Shown here: positions 1 through 11,276 of the stretch, piece by piece
Layout of the letters: each line of letters opens with the position of its first letter
Numbering within the stretch: position 1 is the stretch's first letter
From: Beaufortia kweichowensis
Taxonomy: Eukaryota > Chordata > Actinopteri > Cypriniformes > Gastromyzontidae
Assembly (NCBI GenBank): GCA_019155185.1
Contig: CM032811.1
Coordinates: forward strand, 4,554,215 to 4,618,214
DNA: 64,000 nt
Direction of reading: 5' to 3'
Made by a program: the position numbers and the translations under genes
Notes under the pieces: generated by a model
Databases searched by the model: none
Told to the model about the DNA's origin: nothing
What the model saw: the letters and a program-made list of their open reading frames with translations, nothing else

Positions 1-979
1 TTAACAATCATTGTTTAACATGTTCAGACTGAGCCAACAGACCATTTTAACAGGATAAATGAATATTAACAAAATGTATAGGTAAAAAAAAGTCATTTTC
101 ATGAAAACTATTAAAATGGATTTATAGTGTTTTGGAAAAGAGCTCCTCATATATTTTGTTTGTTATTATAGAGCAGAATGAATTGATATTGTAAAGATAT
201 CAGGAAACCACTGAGAAAATAGAACGTGATATGGATTAGGATATTAGCAGGTCAGACTCGATCCTGCAACCTTAATGCGAGCACCATGGTTCAACGTGTC
301 ATAGGTAAGTGTGTAAAAAGTGTGGTTACGACATTAGATGCTGTTGCATCTAAAACAAACATTTTTTATGTATGAACCTCTTGGAATAAATATAAACCAT
401 TTTTTTCTGCAACAGAATTGTGTATTAGCCTAATAAATTGTATTGTATTTCAAATACAAGCAAATATGTTTCCTGTCATGATATTTATTTACATTTTGTG
501 CATATACCGTATAACTGGCGATATGATGATGATATGCATTTTTGTGCTATATAAATACTGGTCGAAATGCAAATCAGTAAATAGGAGAAACATTGCATGT
601 GTAGCAATGAATACAAATGAGATCACCTTACAATGTGTCAGCAGCATTTGTGCTAATCTTTGTACCAGGGCTCTTACAGACTGTATATATTCACGCTACA
701 GTTGTTTGGTTTCTGGTATTAAATTACATTTTGTGTGATACATGACTCAAAGTCAATCGTGTCATTACTCCCAACCCTTCCTGACCCCTGCTGGCATAAT
801 AGCCTCTTTAAACTCTAAATTTAGATGTTATCATACTGTTAAGTACCAATTCCATAAGTCTAGTCAGAGAGATTGCATTCCTCATAACAAACTTTCAAAA
901 ATCCATTTCCACTCCTTTAATTACATTTCAGCAGTTTCCTCTTCTAACTTTTGTCATCTGAGTTCGGCCAGTTCAATTT
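1..979. other. AT-rich intergenic DNA
   Basis: No gene is recognised here. The sequence is AT-rich with many stops in all frames. The 106- and 79-codon frames at 418-738 and 742-981 show no recognisable domain and I treat them as chance. A short SINE remnant lies at 251-293. Confidence 0.5.
251..293 (-). mobile_element. tRNA-derived SINE remnant
   Basis: Read on the minus strand, this contains a box-A-like stretch (ACCATGGTGCTCGCATT) followed by a box-B-like stretch (GGTTGCAGGATCGAGTC), the arrangement of the tRNA-like head of fish SINEs. No tail or target-site duplication was identified, so it is a decayed head only. Confidence 0.35.
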
Positions 980-1330
980 AACAAAAATCTAGGAATCGCA
1001 GTAACACCAGGGCAGGCCCTACCAGTGCAATCCTCCCTCTAGAGTAAACAATTACAAATTGAATCAGATCGAGCCTTACAAGTGAAAGCAATGGCTTGGG
1101 GGTGTATTTTAAGCCCGACCTGCACTAATAATCTTCATCCTTTCTAGCAAGCATGTTATTACACAGATACCATTATTGATCTCGGGAACTGTAAGCTTTA
1201 GATCTGAGCTCCCACTGCTTTCTTCCCATGTGTGCCGGGCTCCTCAGGATAATGGCTTTGGAAGGATTGCTGAGACGTGTGCGAACATAATTCCCAGGCG
1301 TGCAACCAATGTATGTGTAACAGGTGTTAA
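980..1330. promoter_or_regulatory. Candidate conserved non-coding element
   Basis: The block is compositionally balanced against AT-rich flanks, has no simple repeats, and carries AT-core motifs such as caattacaaattgaat near 1048. Overlapping chance frames exist on both strands (1173-1427 minus, 1176-1487 plus), which argues against either being coding. The call is texture-based. Confidence 0.3.
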
Positions 1331-3214
1331 ATTGCGACCTCTGAACAAAGGTGTTGAGACAGGTAATATAACAGCTTTTTATCTGGAAATGAAAAGATCT
1401 GATAAGATTCTTGTTTATAAACGGCACACAATATTGTGTTTAAAACTTATTAGTGAACAAGTAGTTGTGTATAATAGTGAACAATAGTTGGATTGCTTGT
1501 TTGTGCTAGTAGAAGTATTACAGGTTTCAGACTTTATTCTTTATGGTGTTGTCACTTTTTTTGCAGCAAAAGAAAGTGTTTGGCAAGAAAAATGTCATTT
1601 ATACAACAGTTACATCCGGTCCTCAAACCTTAATGGGTGAGAGGCGATGGAAGAGTGTTGATATAGTCGACCAGGAGTGCGTTTTCTGTACTATGACGTA
1701 ATTCGCAGATGCATTGTGGAGAAACTAACTTGCCAAGCATGACTGTTTTCCAAAAACATAGTAAATTTCGCACTTCTCACATTTGTCGTTCCAACCACTG
1801 GTTCAACAGTATACTGTAGTTTATGACGTCACATATAGTAGGTTGTGAGTAATAATAATGTTTACTAAATAATCCATTTAGGCTGAATTAATGAAGATTA
1901 TTGCTGTAAACAACAAAAGAGATTATTTTTTGTTTTATTGCTAGATGTTTTATTCAATCGCAAGTTTTCTGTTCTGTTTCTCTTACATCACTCAATGAAA
2001 CGACGAAACTTGCTATCATATTTGATTACCAGTGGTTTAGGGATACGCACCCCAGAAAAGCACTAAAATGCTTTACTGTGGCCAAACAATCTGATTTTAA
2101 GGGACATTTTATTATGAGGTGCCAGTATACATTTGTATACATTTGTACAATGTTAATCGATGTTAAAAAAAAAGGCTCCAGTCCTAAACCTAACATCACT
2201 GGGTTAAAAGCAGATCATTCTACAATGTACAAATGAAGTCATACAGATTCATACTAATGAGTCACCTGGTAAAATAGTTACAAATTGCCATGAGGTTATG
2301 TTGTGTCGGATCATAGTCCTGCTGATATATTTCACACTGTTGCTTATGTGAAATCGCTTTATTAGAACCCATAATATCATACCAGATTCTCAGGCGATGC
2401 CTGTTTGAGATAAAATTACACTTTTGAATGCTCCATTGTGCATAAGATGGTATGAGTATGAAGAGAGCATATCAAGGACAGCGGAGCATCTAATCTGCTT
2501 TTTATGGCGTCTTATGAGCAGCTGTTCATGAAACCCTCACATGTGCTGTCCTGTGTAAAATCCAGTGATATTTCATTCCCGTACGGCATAATGGGAGAAC
2601 ATTTGAGTAGTAGGTTAAAGTGTCGGTTCCTTCTGATTAATGTGTCATCAAATATCGCTTTGCCTTCAATTACTTTGGACCATCTCAAGGGTTTGACTCC
2701 ATCCTGACAACCCTATAATCACAATTTAGAGATGTCAGAAGTGTAACTGCAAACTCTACAAACCTCCACAGATTGTTTTTAGTCTGAGACTGTGGAAAAA
2801 CTCTCAGATTCTCTTTATGATTCTTTACTGCATATGTAAGTGTGATTTACAAATACATAGAGAACAAAAGCGTTTGTATATTTCAAACTTGTATATACAC
2901 TGCGACTTGACAATGTTTAGAAGAACGTCTTGCTTGAACACAACAGTTACAATATCACATATTCAATCGTGTTTAATTAGTCACCAAATAATTTCTGTTT
3001 TTTACATAATATTTTGCTTTATATTTTCAGCTTGCAAAGTCATTGTGTTGTATAAATGAAGCAAAACTCCCACTAGATAAATATGTTGCATGTATCAGTT
3101 TGTAACTGTGCATTACAGCACTTTTTAGAATAAACATACTGTATATGAATACAAGAAAGATACGATAACATAAAATGCTTACATATACTATCATGGACTA
3201 TAATGATATTTTGT
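1331..3214. other. Intergenic DNA without recognised features
   Basis: AT-rich unique sequence. Around 2370-2710 the composition becomes more balanced and a 67-codon frame occurs, but no family is recognisable. Nothing else supportable is seen. Confidence 0.4.
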
Positions 3215-3560
3215 ATGCTTAGCTGGTGCTGTCGGCTTCCAGAACACTCAAGGTCAGGACCTCTCATCGGGTTATTCCTCCTTCCCAGCATGCCATCATT
3301 GCACTGAACCGCCAATATAAAGCCTCATATGACTGAACTGTGTAATTTGGTTAATTAATAGAACCATTTTCCTCTTCAAATCCAGCTGGGCCTGAAGAGA
3401 ATGCTGCTGGCACCGGGAACACCCATTAATGTACATCTGTCGAGGAAAATGCTTTTCGCCGCTATCAAACTCTATTCCCGACGTGGCAGAAAGGGGAGGT
3501 CATAAATGGATAATAGGATTGTCGCCCCTCCACTCTTTGCGTCGTAAAAGGCACACGCTT
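3215..3560. promoter_or_regulatory. Candidate conserved non-coding element
   Basis: Balanced, repeat-free sequence with homeodomain-type cores (ggttaattaatag at about 3349, cccattaatgtac at about 3421). Short opposing frames at 3429-3611 and 3465-3806 look incidental. It lies 350 bp upstream of a Harbinger-type MITE that did not disrupt it. Confidence 0.35.
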
Positions 3561-3909
3561 AAGATGAAAAAAAGACTTAAAATGCAGAGCACGATTCGCA
3601 CATGGTTGTAGCTTTATAAGAATGTCTGCATGTTTATTGCAATATGAGTTACAGGGAAAAATGATGAGAGTTTCTGTCGCTGTTGCCAGCACGCTTGGAA
3701 AACAGGATCTGTTTACGTTGATATTTGTTTTTAACATGACTGTTGGCCAAAACACATATTTATAATATGCCAACTGATATAAAGGTGAGCAGTAAAGTCG
3801 TTTCAAGTGAAAGTTATTGTATAATTAAAGTTGAACGGTAGTTGGCAAAGGATACACCAAACACGATGAATAATAAATAAATCATTAAATAATGGTTAAA
3901 ATTAATTAA

Positions 3910-4575
3910 TGCCTGGTTCAGACTACACGATTTTAGCCTGAATCTGGCACGATCTGTTTGGCATAAGGTGTCGTAGGGATTCGTAAACGACAATGGATGT
4001 CGGGACGCAAGAATTGATCGTTTCATCTCGTATAGTGTGTCATAGTATACGACAACCGAAACAGTGTCTGCGATAGTTCACGACAGAAAGACTTTTTTGC
4101 GGTCCTTCACGACGGGTTCTGTCACGTGGGTGACGCTGACCAATCGGAGCACAGACGCTTTTTGTACACAACTTTTAAACGTGGCGAAACGCAAGAGAGA
4201 TGATCTTGCGTTTGTTACTGGCTAATAACAAAATATTTAATATGAAAAGAACGATATTGTACCTCAAGTTCTCTTTGGAGGATTGACAGCCCATACTGTC
4301 CTCTTCGAGCAAGCCAGGAACGTGTCCATGTTTGGGTTTTCTTTCTTTTTTTGAGCTTTTCTAAACATAAGACAGCCAGTACAAAACACGCCGCTTCAGT
4401 CATTGTTTACGCTCTTGTTTCTCACGCGCGTTGTGACAACAAGTGACGATTGGTCGCGTAGGAACGCGTAGTCTGACATGTTTCAAGTACAGGACACGAC
4501 AAGATTTTTGGAGTCAAAATTGCGTAATCTGACACAGTGACTATCGTAACAGACTCGTGTAGTCTGAACCAGGCA
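3910..4575 (-). mobile_element. Non-autonomous PIF/Harbinger-type DNA transposon
   Basis: This 666-bp element has near-perfect terminal inverted repeats: the left end reads TGCCTGGTTCAGACTACACG and the right end is its complement. It is bounded by a 3-bp direct duplication TAA (3907-3909 and 4576-4578). A TAA/TTA duplication and this end structure are the hallmark of PIF/Harbinger elements. Internally it keeps a small minus-strand frame resembling the N-terminus of a Harbinger transposase, so it appears to be a deletion derivative of an autonomous copy rather than a random fold-back. There is no DDE catalytic domain, so it cannot encode its own mobility. Confidence 0.8.
4215..4403 (-). pseudogene. 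Harbinger transposase N-terminal relic
   Basis: This 62-codon minus-strand frame lies wholly inside the Harbinger-type element. Residues about 20-50 contain the pattern TWTRSWLARRGQYG followed by LQREL and SFHIKYF. That resembles the conserved N-terminal block of HARBI1-like/PIF transposases (tryptophan-rich W-x-R-x-W-L-x-R-R-x-x-x-G, then a Leu/Glu helix and an S-F-x-x-(F/Y)-(L/F) segment). The frame stops soon after; the DDE nuclease core expected of a protein of roughly 350-400 residues is absent. I infer it is the leftover first exon of the parent element's transposase. A separate functional gene is unlikely because it shares the transposon's boundaries. Confidence 0.55.
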
Positions 4576-4894
4576 TAAGATTTGGAAACGCATTCATTTA
4601 CAATGTTTCAAATGAAGTGATTCGCAACTTTTAGTTAGTTCGTTCCCAAAACCGGAGTGTTGCAAAGTATATTCAATTAATCTGCACTTCAGAAACGTAT
4701 TGTTTCTTTGCCCAATCCCATGGATCTATTTCCAGTGAACAAACAAAAAGATGACATTCAAACCAAATCAAGAAAACTTTTATACAGAAACTTTCAAACA
4801 AATTCCTTTGTATAAAATGTTTCTCTAAGGACTATTGAAATGCTGCAATAGAGTGTAAATTTTTGATGCTTTTGTAACTGCGTGCCGAGAAAGA

Positions 4895-5077
4895 ATGTCA
4901 ACAGTTCTCAGCTCTCTGCTGTTAGAGTTTCTCCTTTACTTCTGTTTTGTACTGTGTGAAGACATTCCACACCCTTGCAACCAGACACCAAAGGACTTTA
5001 GACCCACTGAGAGAGAGAAAATAAACAAAGTTTCAAAGTATAAATGTCCTGTATTGGCAGGTTTAGCAAATCTGTAG
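4895..5077 (+). other. Small ORF with signal-peptide-like start (unassigned)
   Basis: The frame is 60 codons from an ATG with A at -3. Residues 1-21 are strongly hydrophobic (LSSLLLEFLLYFCFVLC) and end in a Cys-Glu-Asp junction that could be a signal-peptidase site. The remaining 39 residues are polar, with two cysteines and one N-glycosylation sequon (NQT). I recognise no family. The length and AT-rich context make chance the default explanation. It could equally be a first exon, as a weak donor-like CAG|gttta occurs near its end, but no partner exon is seen. Confidence 0.12.
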
Positions 5078-5650
5078 GTGGTCCCAAGGACGTGCAACCT
5101 GACCTGCAGACTCTAAGGAAATTTAATTCAATGACTCTTTAATCTCTGGCTATGGTGAAACCAAAACAATCACACAAAAAACCAAAGGCAGTCCAAATAT
5201 AATTAGATCCACTGAGAGGTACATTAATACGATAATGTAATAATCTCATTTGCTGGTTGTTTTTGTTATATTGCCAAGAAAATCACTGGAGTTTTGTGGC
5301 AAACACTAAAGTTGTTTTGTCTGTGAGCGCACACTTTTTGTGTTGGAAAAGCTGCTTTGAAACTGCAGTTTTTTTCAGACTACAGGTTTTTATTTACAGT
5401 ACAAACTAATAAATAATATTTTTAAGTATATTTAAGCTATTCAAGCAGTGCATTTCAAATATAGAGTGCTGCAGGGATGATAAATTTTTGTAGGCAATCC
5501 TGAAAATTAGGATTACTGAAACTTTTTCCATAGGATTTTGCATTATGGTGAAAAAAGAGTGATCAACAAAAGTTCACGTTTTGTCTGTCAAAATAATCTT
5601 CACAAATGAACACAGCATTTGAAATGTACAACTGTTAGAAATAAAAAGCA

Positions 5651-5720
5651 AATCTTTATCCAAAGCAAGCGTCAGCTAAATGCCTAAATGTAATGTCAGC
5701 TAAATGCCTAAATGTAAATC
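5651..5720 (+). repeat. L2/SINE tail remnant, partly duplicated
   Basis: Contains two copies of gtcagctaaatgcctaaatg in tandem, preceded by a degraded 'tttatccaaagcaagc'. This is the fish L2-type LINE/SINE 3' tail that also occurs at 12268-12310. The head of the element is missing. Confidence 0.5.
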
Positions 5721-6959
5721 TTAAAATAGAAACAAACTATCCTTTTTAGTTTGTAACCTTTGTAATCAACATTCCCTTATTAGTGACTATTCTGTTGACG
5801 AATCATCGATCTATGCCTACATTGCATTATTATTGAGATTTTGAGAATGAAAATGTCCCAGACATTGTCTGTAGAAACATTTAGCAGCGTGTTAGCAACC
5901 ACCTTTATCAGCTTTTAAAGAAAGCCATTTAAGAAAAGTGAGGTATTACTGATGTATTTTATGCTGTAGGATAAAACATGAAAATATTTGGAGCTTAACC
6001 ACAGTTAACCACAGACCTTATTTCAGGCTTTAAATAACCCATTGGTTTGGAGATGATGGAATCAGAGGTTGTTTCTGGGTTTTGTCTACAAAAATACATC
6101 ATCTCTGTCTGCAGCACTCTATAAACTTTAAGCTGCAATCAGTAACTATTCTTTTTCTATCGCCATCTCTGATTGAAACATACAATTACACTTTACATTT
6201 TTATCATTATGTGGGTTGACCTGACAGCTGACAATAAATCATTATTATAAGCTTTTATGTCAATTACAGCTTCAAACTATTAATTTTTTAGTCTAATTAA
6301 GTTTAAAGTCAAATAAAAAAACAATATATTTTCAAATAATTAAAAACTTCAAATTTACACAAAGAACAAGTACTGAAATAACTAAAACTGAAATTAAAAC
6401 ATTTATATGCAGTAGCTAAAAGAATAGAATACAGATTTACAAAATCATAATATAAAACAATAGTATTTAACACAAATATGTATCTAAAAAATATTTAATA
6501 AAAATAAATTAATAAAAATATTTATTTAAAAAATATTTGCTTTGTTAGGTGTTTTAAAATAACCTATGATTCAAATTAACCAGCGAATTGATTTTTTTTA
6601 CACGTCAGAGAGAGACATTCTGGGATATTGCTTTGATTAGTACCTCAGTTCGCTCGTCTGTAAAGCTGTGTAAGCAGTACAGCATGCTGTAAAAAACAGC
6701 CATGTAGCATTTTGTCACGCTACACTGCTACTTGTTGCAAAAATAGCTTGTTATTAGAAAAGCAACGCTGTTTGGAAATCTGCTGAGCTACTGTTATGCT
6801 GTGTATTTAAGTTAGTTGCATTGCTGCTTTCAATGATTAATTCTGTATACTGGTGTGACAATCAAGACTTTATCTTAGTAAGAAGTCTTAGTACGGCTGA
6901 GTGCCATTGCAAACAGATTTTAAACAACATTATTAGAGCACACTAAACAAAGCTTTTTC

Positions 6960-7345
6960 ACAGACACCCCAATTTCAACCAAATTTAACCTCTCTATCTC
7001 AGAAACCCTTCCTCGGCTCAATTTAAATCCTCATTTAGTTTCCTTTTTTTACTGCTTTTCAACTGACACACAAAGGATGTTCGTTTTCCTTCCAATTACA
7101 CCTCAAATTGAACCCCTGGGCGTCGGCTGTCTTGTTTGCTCTGGGTCTGGATATGGAGTCTGCTATTTTCCTTCCACAGATGTGCACATTGCACCTCTCT
7201 CAGGTACAGAGACGCTGCTATTATCCCAGCTGTTGTGCTTGGACCAGCCGTCCCCAAAGCCCTGTTGTTTCAGCTGCCATCATACTCCCCTCAACCTAAC
7301 TCCTCAACTCCCCTTATCCTTTTTCAGTCTACCCTGAGCAGATGA
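6960..7345 (+). other. Pyrimidine-rich stretch with overlapping chance frames
   Basis: The plus strand is C/T-rich, which removes stop codons and creates three overlapping frames (7077-7337, 7108-7299, 7136-7345). None has a recognisable domain, and their mutual overlap shows the openness comes from composition rather than coding selection. Confidence 0.4.
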
Positions 7346-7571
7346 GGACCAAAAGACTGTCTGGCTTTTTCTTCTGGGAATATATGATTTAAAGCCAAGG
7401 TGAAAAGATACCTGACAGGAAAATGCAGCTTTCTATTATAGCTGTGGTAACTAGAACATATAGTCACTGGTTATATCGGGTCTAAGATGATTTTTGCTTA
7501 GAAGGTTCCAGCTGGTGGCATGAAAATGGGTCAACCAGTCAATGACCAGCTTGGATCAGTTTAGACCAGCT

Positions 7572-8000
7572 GGGCAATTTCATGTAAACGTCATGTCAAC
7601 CTAAAGAATAAGGTTTTTCCAAAGATTTTCAGCATACTGATAGCTCAGATGTCAGATTTGGTGGTTTAAATACTCATGTGAGGTTTTTCATAAAGTTTAT
7701 AAAGCTGTTTTTATGTTTTAAGCATGGTTTTTCATAGTCAGGTAAAGTCCTGTTTTAACAGTCTATATTTTTCATGAAAAAATAAAATAACTATTTTCCA
7801 TTTGTTGGATATTATTGCTTAAAGTTTGTTGCATCTTTCCATTTTTTTTAAATAAACAACTTGTGTATTTTTTATGTCTGAACTCTATCAGCAGGGCTTA
7901 AAATATTAATTAATGGTTCGGTATATTGGTAATAAATACATTGTGTGAGAATTTATATTTCAAGTTTTGGCTAAAAATGTCACGTCCTTAACGCCTAAAA
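7572..8000 (+). mobile_element. Dispersed MITE-like repeat, family M1, plus orientation
   Basis: Starts with gggcaatttcatg, carries tggtggtttaaatactcatgtgagg and agcatggtttttcatagtcagg, and ends with aagttttggctaaaaatgtcacg. The same ordered motifs recur at 38620-38925, 49985-50070 and 51690-51960, and inverted at 8686-9090 and 52570-52803. It is therefore a multi-copy element of several hundred bp. No coding capacity is seen and the superfamily was not determined. Confidence 0.6.
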
Positions 8001-8685
8001 TGTTTTGTCAAGGTGTATATCCAACTTTGATTTAATTTATGAGTTTGTCTTCCTTAAATGAATAGCTTACAATTGTTTTCCTTCTCAGCTGTGCACATTT
8101 GACCTTTTCGGCTCAGAGCTTTGAACAGTCTAGAGTTGTTTTTATCAAGTCGAGCCGGCAATTTCTCACAGAGAGCTGAATTAATAATAATGAGAAAAGC
8201 AAATGGGGTCCACGCAGCAGGCGATCGGCACAGATACTCGCATCGAGATGCTGTTTGCAAGACCTGCTATTAAGAGAGTTCACACTTGTAATATTTTTCC
8301 TATCATAGGCTATAGTGCTAGTGAGCATTGTCCCCGCTTCAGAAACTAATGGATCATGCATGCTGTTTACAGGGTGAATAAAATTCTGTGCAAATATATG
8401 AACTTAAAGGTTTGTTTTTTAGCAAAAGCATTTTTTGGTTTTGGAAGACTGTGACAGGAGACAAATGTAAATGTTTACTCTGTTTCTAATAAATGCCCAC
8501 TGTGGGGTTATTGATGAAATGCTCGCTCAGCACCCTAGTGAGCTGACTACCTAGACAGCATATTTAACCGTCGTAGGCACACTGCCAACAAGAAGACTGT
8601 TGCAGTGAGTAAGCAGCAAATTATGCTTCCTAATAAGACTCCTATTGCATGAACCACATGCTCACTTCTACATATGTGCAATTCC

Positions 8686-9090
8686 AGCATTATGGTTGTG
8701 ACATTTTCAGTCAAATCTTGAAATATAAATTTTTACAGAATGTTTTTTATTACCAATATATTGATTCATCTGTTTATATTTTATTAAAGCTCTGAAAATA
8801 TGCATGCATTATGGATGTGACGAACATGAACACAGGTTTTTTATGTCTCTTCAAAGGACATAAAATAGTTATTTTATTTAAATTTTCATGTGCTCATTTA
8901 TAAGGAATATGGACTGTTATGAATGTGACAATTCTGAAAACAGCTCTTTACGTGACTATAAATAAGTCATTTTTAAACATAGAAAATGCTTTAAATACTT
9001 TTAGGGAGACATTACATGAGTATTTAAACCATCAAATGAGCTATCAGTTTGGTAAAAACTATTTTGATTGACATTTGGGTAGAATTGCCC
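8686..9090 (-). mobile_element. Dispersed MITE-like repeat, family M1, minus orientation
   Basis: This is the reverse-complement counterpart of the 7572-8000 copy. It opens with cattatggttgtgacattttcag, continues with aaggaatatggactgttatgaatgtgac, and closes with ttgacatttgggtagaattgccc. The motif ATG(G/A)(A/T)TGTGAC occurs at least three times inside it (near 8691, 8813 and 8919), suggesting internal subrepeats. It forms an inverted pair with the upstream copy across a 0.7-kb loop. Confidence 0.6.
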
Positions 9091-9299
9091 ACATCTATTG
9101 TATTGTAGTGTGTACATTTCTTATTGAATTTGAAACATTATTTTACATTTTACCTCTAATGCTGCTGACTCCATAGAATATATTTCCTGTGGTTTATCAT
9201 TTTTTATTTGTGCAATAACACTTAGCAAATAGAAAAGTTCAGGCTATTCTAAACCAAACATGTCATTTAGTCTCATTTGTACAATTTGTACATTCTAAA

Positions 9300-9560
9300 T
9301 AACAGCACATAATGCATTTCATTATTTTCTTTTTAGCTTGAGTAAAATGGCATTTAGGAGATATTTCAGGACATCTCAGCGGGTGAATTTGTGGCGTCTG
9401 CAGAGCTCAGTTAGTGCTGTGGCAGCTGAAACGTACTGTTGCTTCAGTCAGCAGCCTGCTTAGGACTTTTTTTCAAGGCTGTCAGTTCTCCAGAGTATTT
9501 TCTCATTTCTCATTGGTCATCGGCACCCAGACAGCGTCTGGTGATCTTGATGGGCATTTG
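9300..9560. promoter_or_regulatory. Candidate conserved non-coding element
   Basis: Balanced, repeat-free island after the AT-rich M1 repeats. It carries an inverted CCAAT core (cattggtcatcgg, about 9513) and clustered CAGC/GCTG words. No frame of note. Texture-based call. Confidence 0.3.
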
Positions 9561-9561
9561 A

Positions 9562-10041
9562 AGATGGACTAACAACAATCTCAAGATCAATCATTTGAGA
9601 AGCGAACAGCTCTTGTCTTATTATCTCCGTGGTGAATCACCAGATGTGTTTTCTTAACCAAGAATTGAACTAGTATAATGTATGTGTTTGTGTACACCAC
9701 CACATGTAGGCTGCAGAGGACCAACATCCTTAAAAACAAACTGAATAGTTTTGTGCTTAAATATTTTAATTGATTGACACCCTGCTGCAGAACATGTGAG
9801 AAATTCAGTACTCTGATGGAAAAGTTGCATCATGGGACAGCTCTGTGAGAAATCCATGATAATGTATGTTGCTGTGTTTCAGGCAGCTGACTATTGACGT
9901 TTTTATAGCTTGACCTTTTTATTTGATCAATTTGAGCTAATTGGTTCAAAATGAAATGTTGTTCACATGTTCCTATTTGAATTATATAATATGGCATGAT
10001 TCAGAAAAAAACAGGAATTCAATAAGAATAAATTAAGTGTG
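9562..10041. other. Intergenic DNA, nothing recognised
   Basis: Unique AT-rich sequence. A 67-codon minus-strand frame at 9654-9857 shows no domain. Confidence 0.4.
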
Positions 10042-10420
10042 GGATTCGACTTAAAACTGACTGGAGCGTGAAAATTGATATGGATGTTGTATGATAAAAT
10101 AAATAATTAAGTGGGATAGGTGACATCAGATGAAAGTTAATTTGGTGGCCAGTTTATTAATACAATGTTTACTGCTGGATTCTTTACAAGAAGATCAGTA
10201 TGATGGTTTAAGAAAGTAAATAAGATTGATTCTATGTTGACTTCACGATGTTATAAAAGTTTAATGTCTTGAAAACCAGCTTGGACCAGCTAATGACCAG
10301 CTTTTGCTAGGTGGGATTTTTGCAGTGTTTTACAGCAGTGTAAGATCTTTAATCTTAAATTATGGACCACATAGCTGTATATTATTATAATATGATTGAA
10401 TAGAAACGTTCTATTCAGTA
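10042..10420 (+). repeat. 379-bp direct repeat, copy 1
   Basis: From ggattcgactt to ctattcagta this matches 12843-13221 in the same orientation with about five substitutions by eye and no indels. It contains accagcttggaccagctaatgaccagc near 10276. The ends are not inverted repeats and no flanking target-site duplication was found. It may be two insertions of one family or a local segmental duplication. Confidence 0.85.
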
Positions 10421-11227
10421 AGAACAGTTGATAAAGTGAATGACAGTATTAAGTACATATTTCTGTAGCCTTCAGTTACTTCACATTGTATGGCCAGTCT
10501 TCTTAAGTTTTAGTACAGCAGCTGTATTTGTACAATTGAATATTAGTTTGAAAGTTAAGTATGTAATTGTTTTTTGTAATTGTTTTAAATGTTAATACTG
10601 TCTGACAACTACTGTATGAGTAAGCCATTTGTACATTGAACCTTTGCCAAAAAGGGCCTTAAAGTAAAGTTTAGGTGAAGAATTTGGATCAAAACATATT
10701 TGTTTGGGCAGTCCATAATCTCCTGACACAGAATTAACCAGTGTCATGAAATTAGGGCTGCTGATTTGAACAATGACTGATGGGTTTACTCACATCAACT
10801 ATGACTATATGTGCTGTGTATGCAAGCCATTTGTAGGTGGATAACTTTATGGTGGTTTCCAACCAGCCCAACATGGCAACCAATGGTATGATTTGGGGGA
10901 GGGTTTATCCTACCTACTGTGATAGATCTGCTAATGGATGCTGTATCTTTAACACGTGTGTGTTAAAGTGTATTTCAGTGTCCAAACTATCACACCATCT
11001 CCTTATCTTCTGTAATCCATTGGGACTCAAGCTGTCGATGGGATTCTCCTCTTGACCTTGACATTCTGCGCCCATAGAGTCCATTCCTTCCTGTCAGGTC
11101 TTCCTCCAGCCCAAATGAAATCTCTGATCTCTTTTTACAATCATCTGACTTAACCACTTCTTCTCCCTATATTTCACACCTGACTTTCTCCATCTTGTGA
11201 CCTTTCTCGCTCTGCTTTCTTCTATAG
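10421..11227. other. Intergenic DNA inside the direct-repeat interval
   Basis: Unique sequence. 11040-11227 becomes pyrimidine-rich on the plus strand and leads into a strong acceptor-like tract before 11228. The 72-codon frame at 10837-11055 is not recognisable. Confidence 0.35.
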
Positions 11228-11276
11228 TCAGTCTCCAGGAGATTCCAGCTCCTGTAGCCAGTGCCCTCCTGCCAGG
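11228..11276 (+). other. Candidate small exon (splice-site pair)
   Basis: A long polypyrimidine tract ending ctttcttctatag precedes 49 nt followed by the strong donor CAGG|gtaaga. Two of three frames are open across it (frame 2 reads QSPGDSSSCSQCPPAR, frame 3 SLQEIPAPVASALLPG). No family is recognised and no partner exon is seen, so this is only a splice-signal observation. It could belong to an unannotated transcript or be chance. Confidence 0.18.

Larger units (their letters stand above)
4579..6959. other. AT-rich intergenic DNA
   Basis: Mostly AT-rich and very poor in open frames. Poly-A/T-rich tracts dominate 6240-6560. Apart from a LINE/SINE tail remnant at 5651-5720 and a small frame at 4895-5077, nothing is recognised. 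Confidence 0.5.

Noticed and set aside
7077..7345. Three overlapping plus-strand frames as a coding exon
   Set aside because: All three phases are open because the strand is pyrimidine-rich; none shows a domain.
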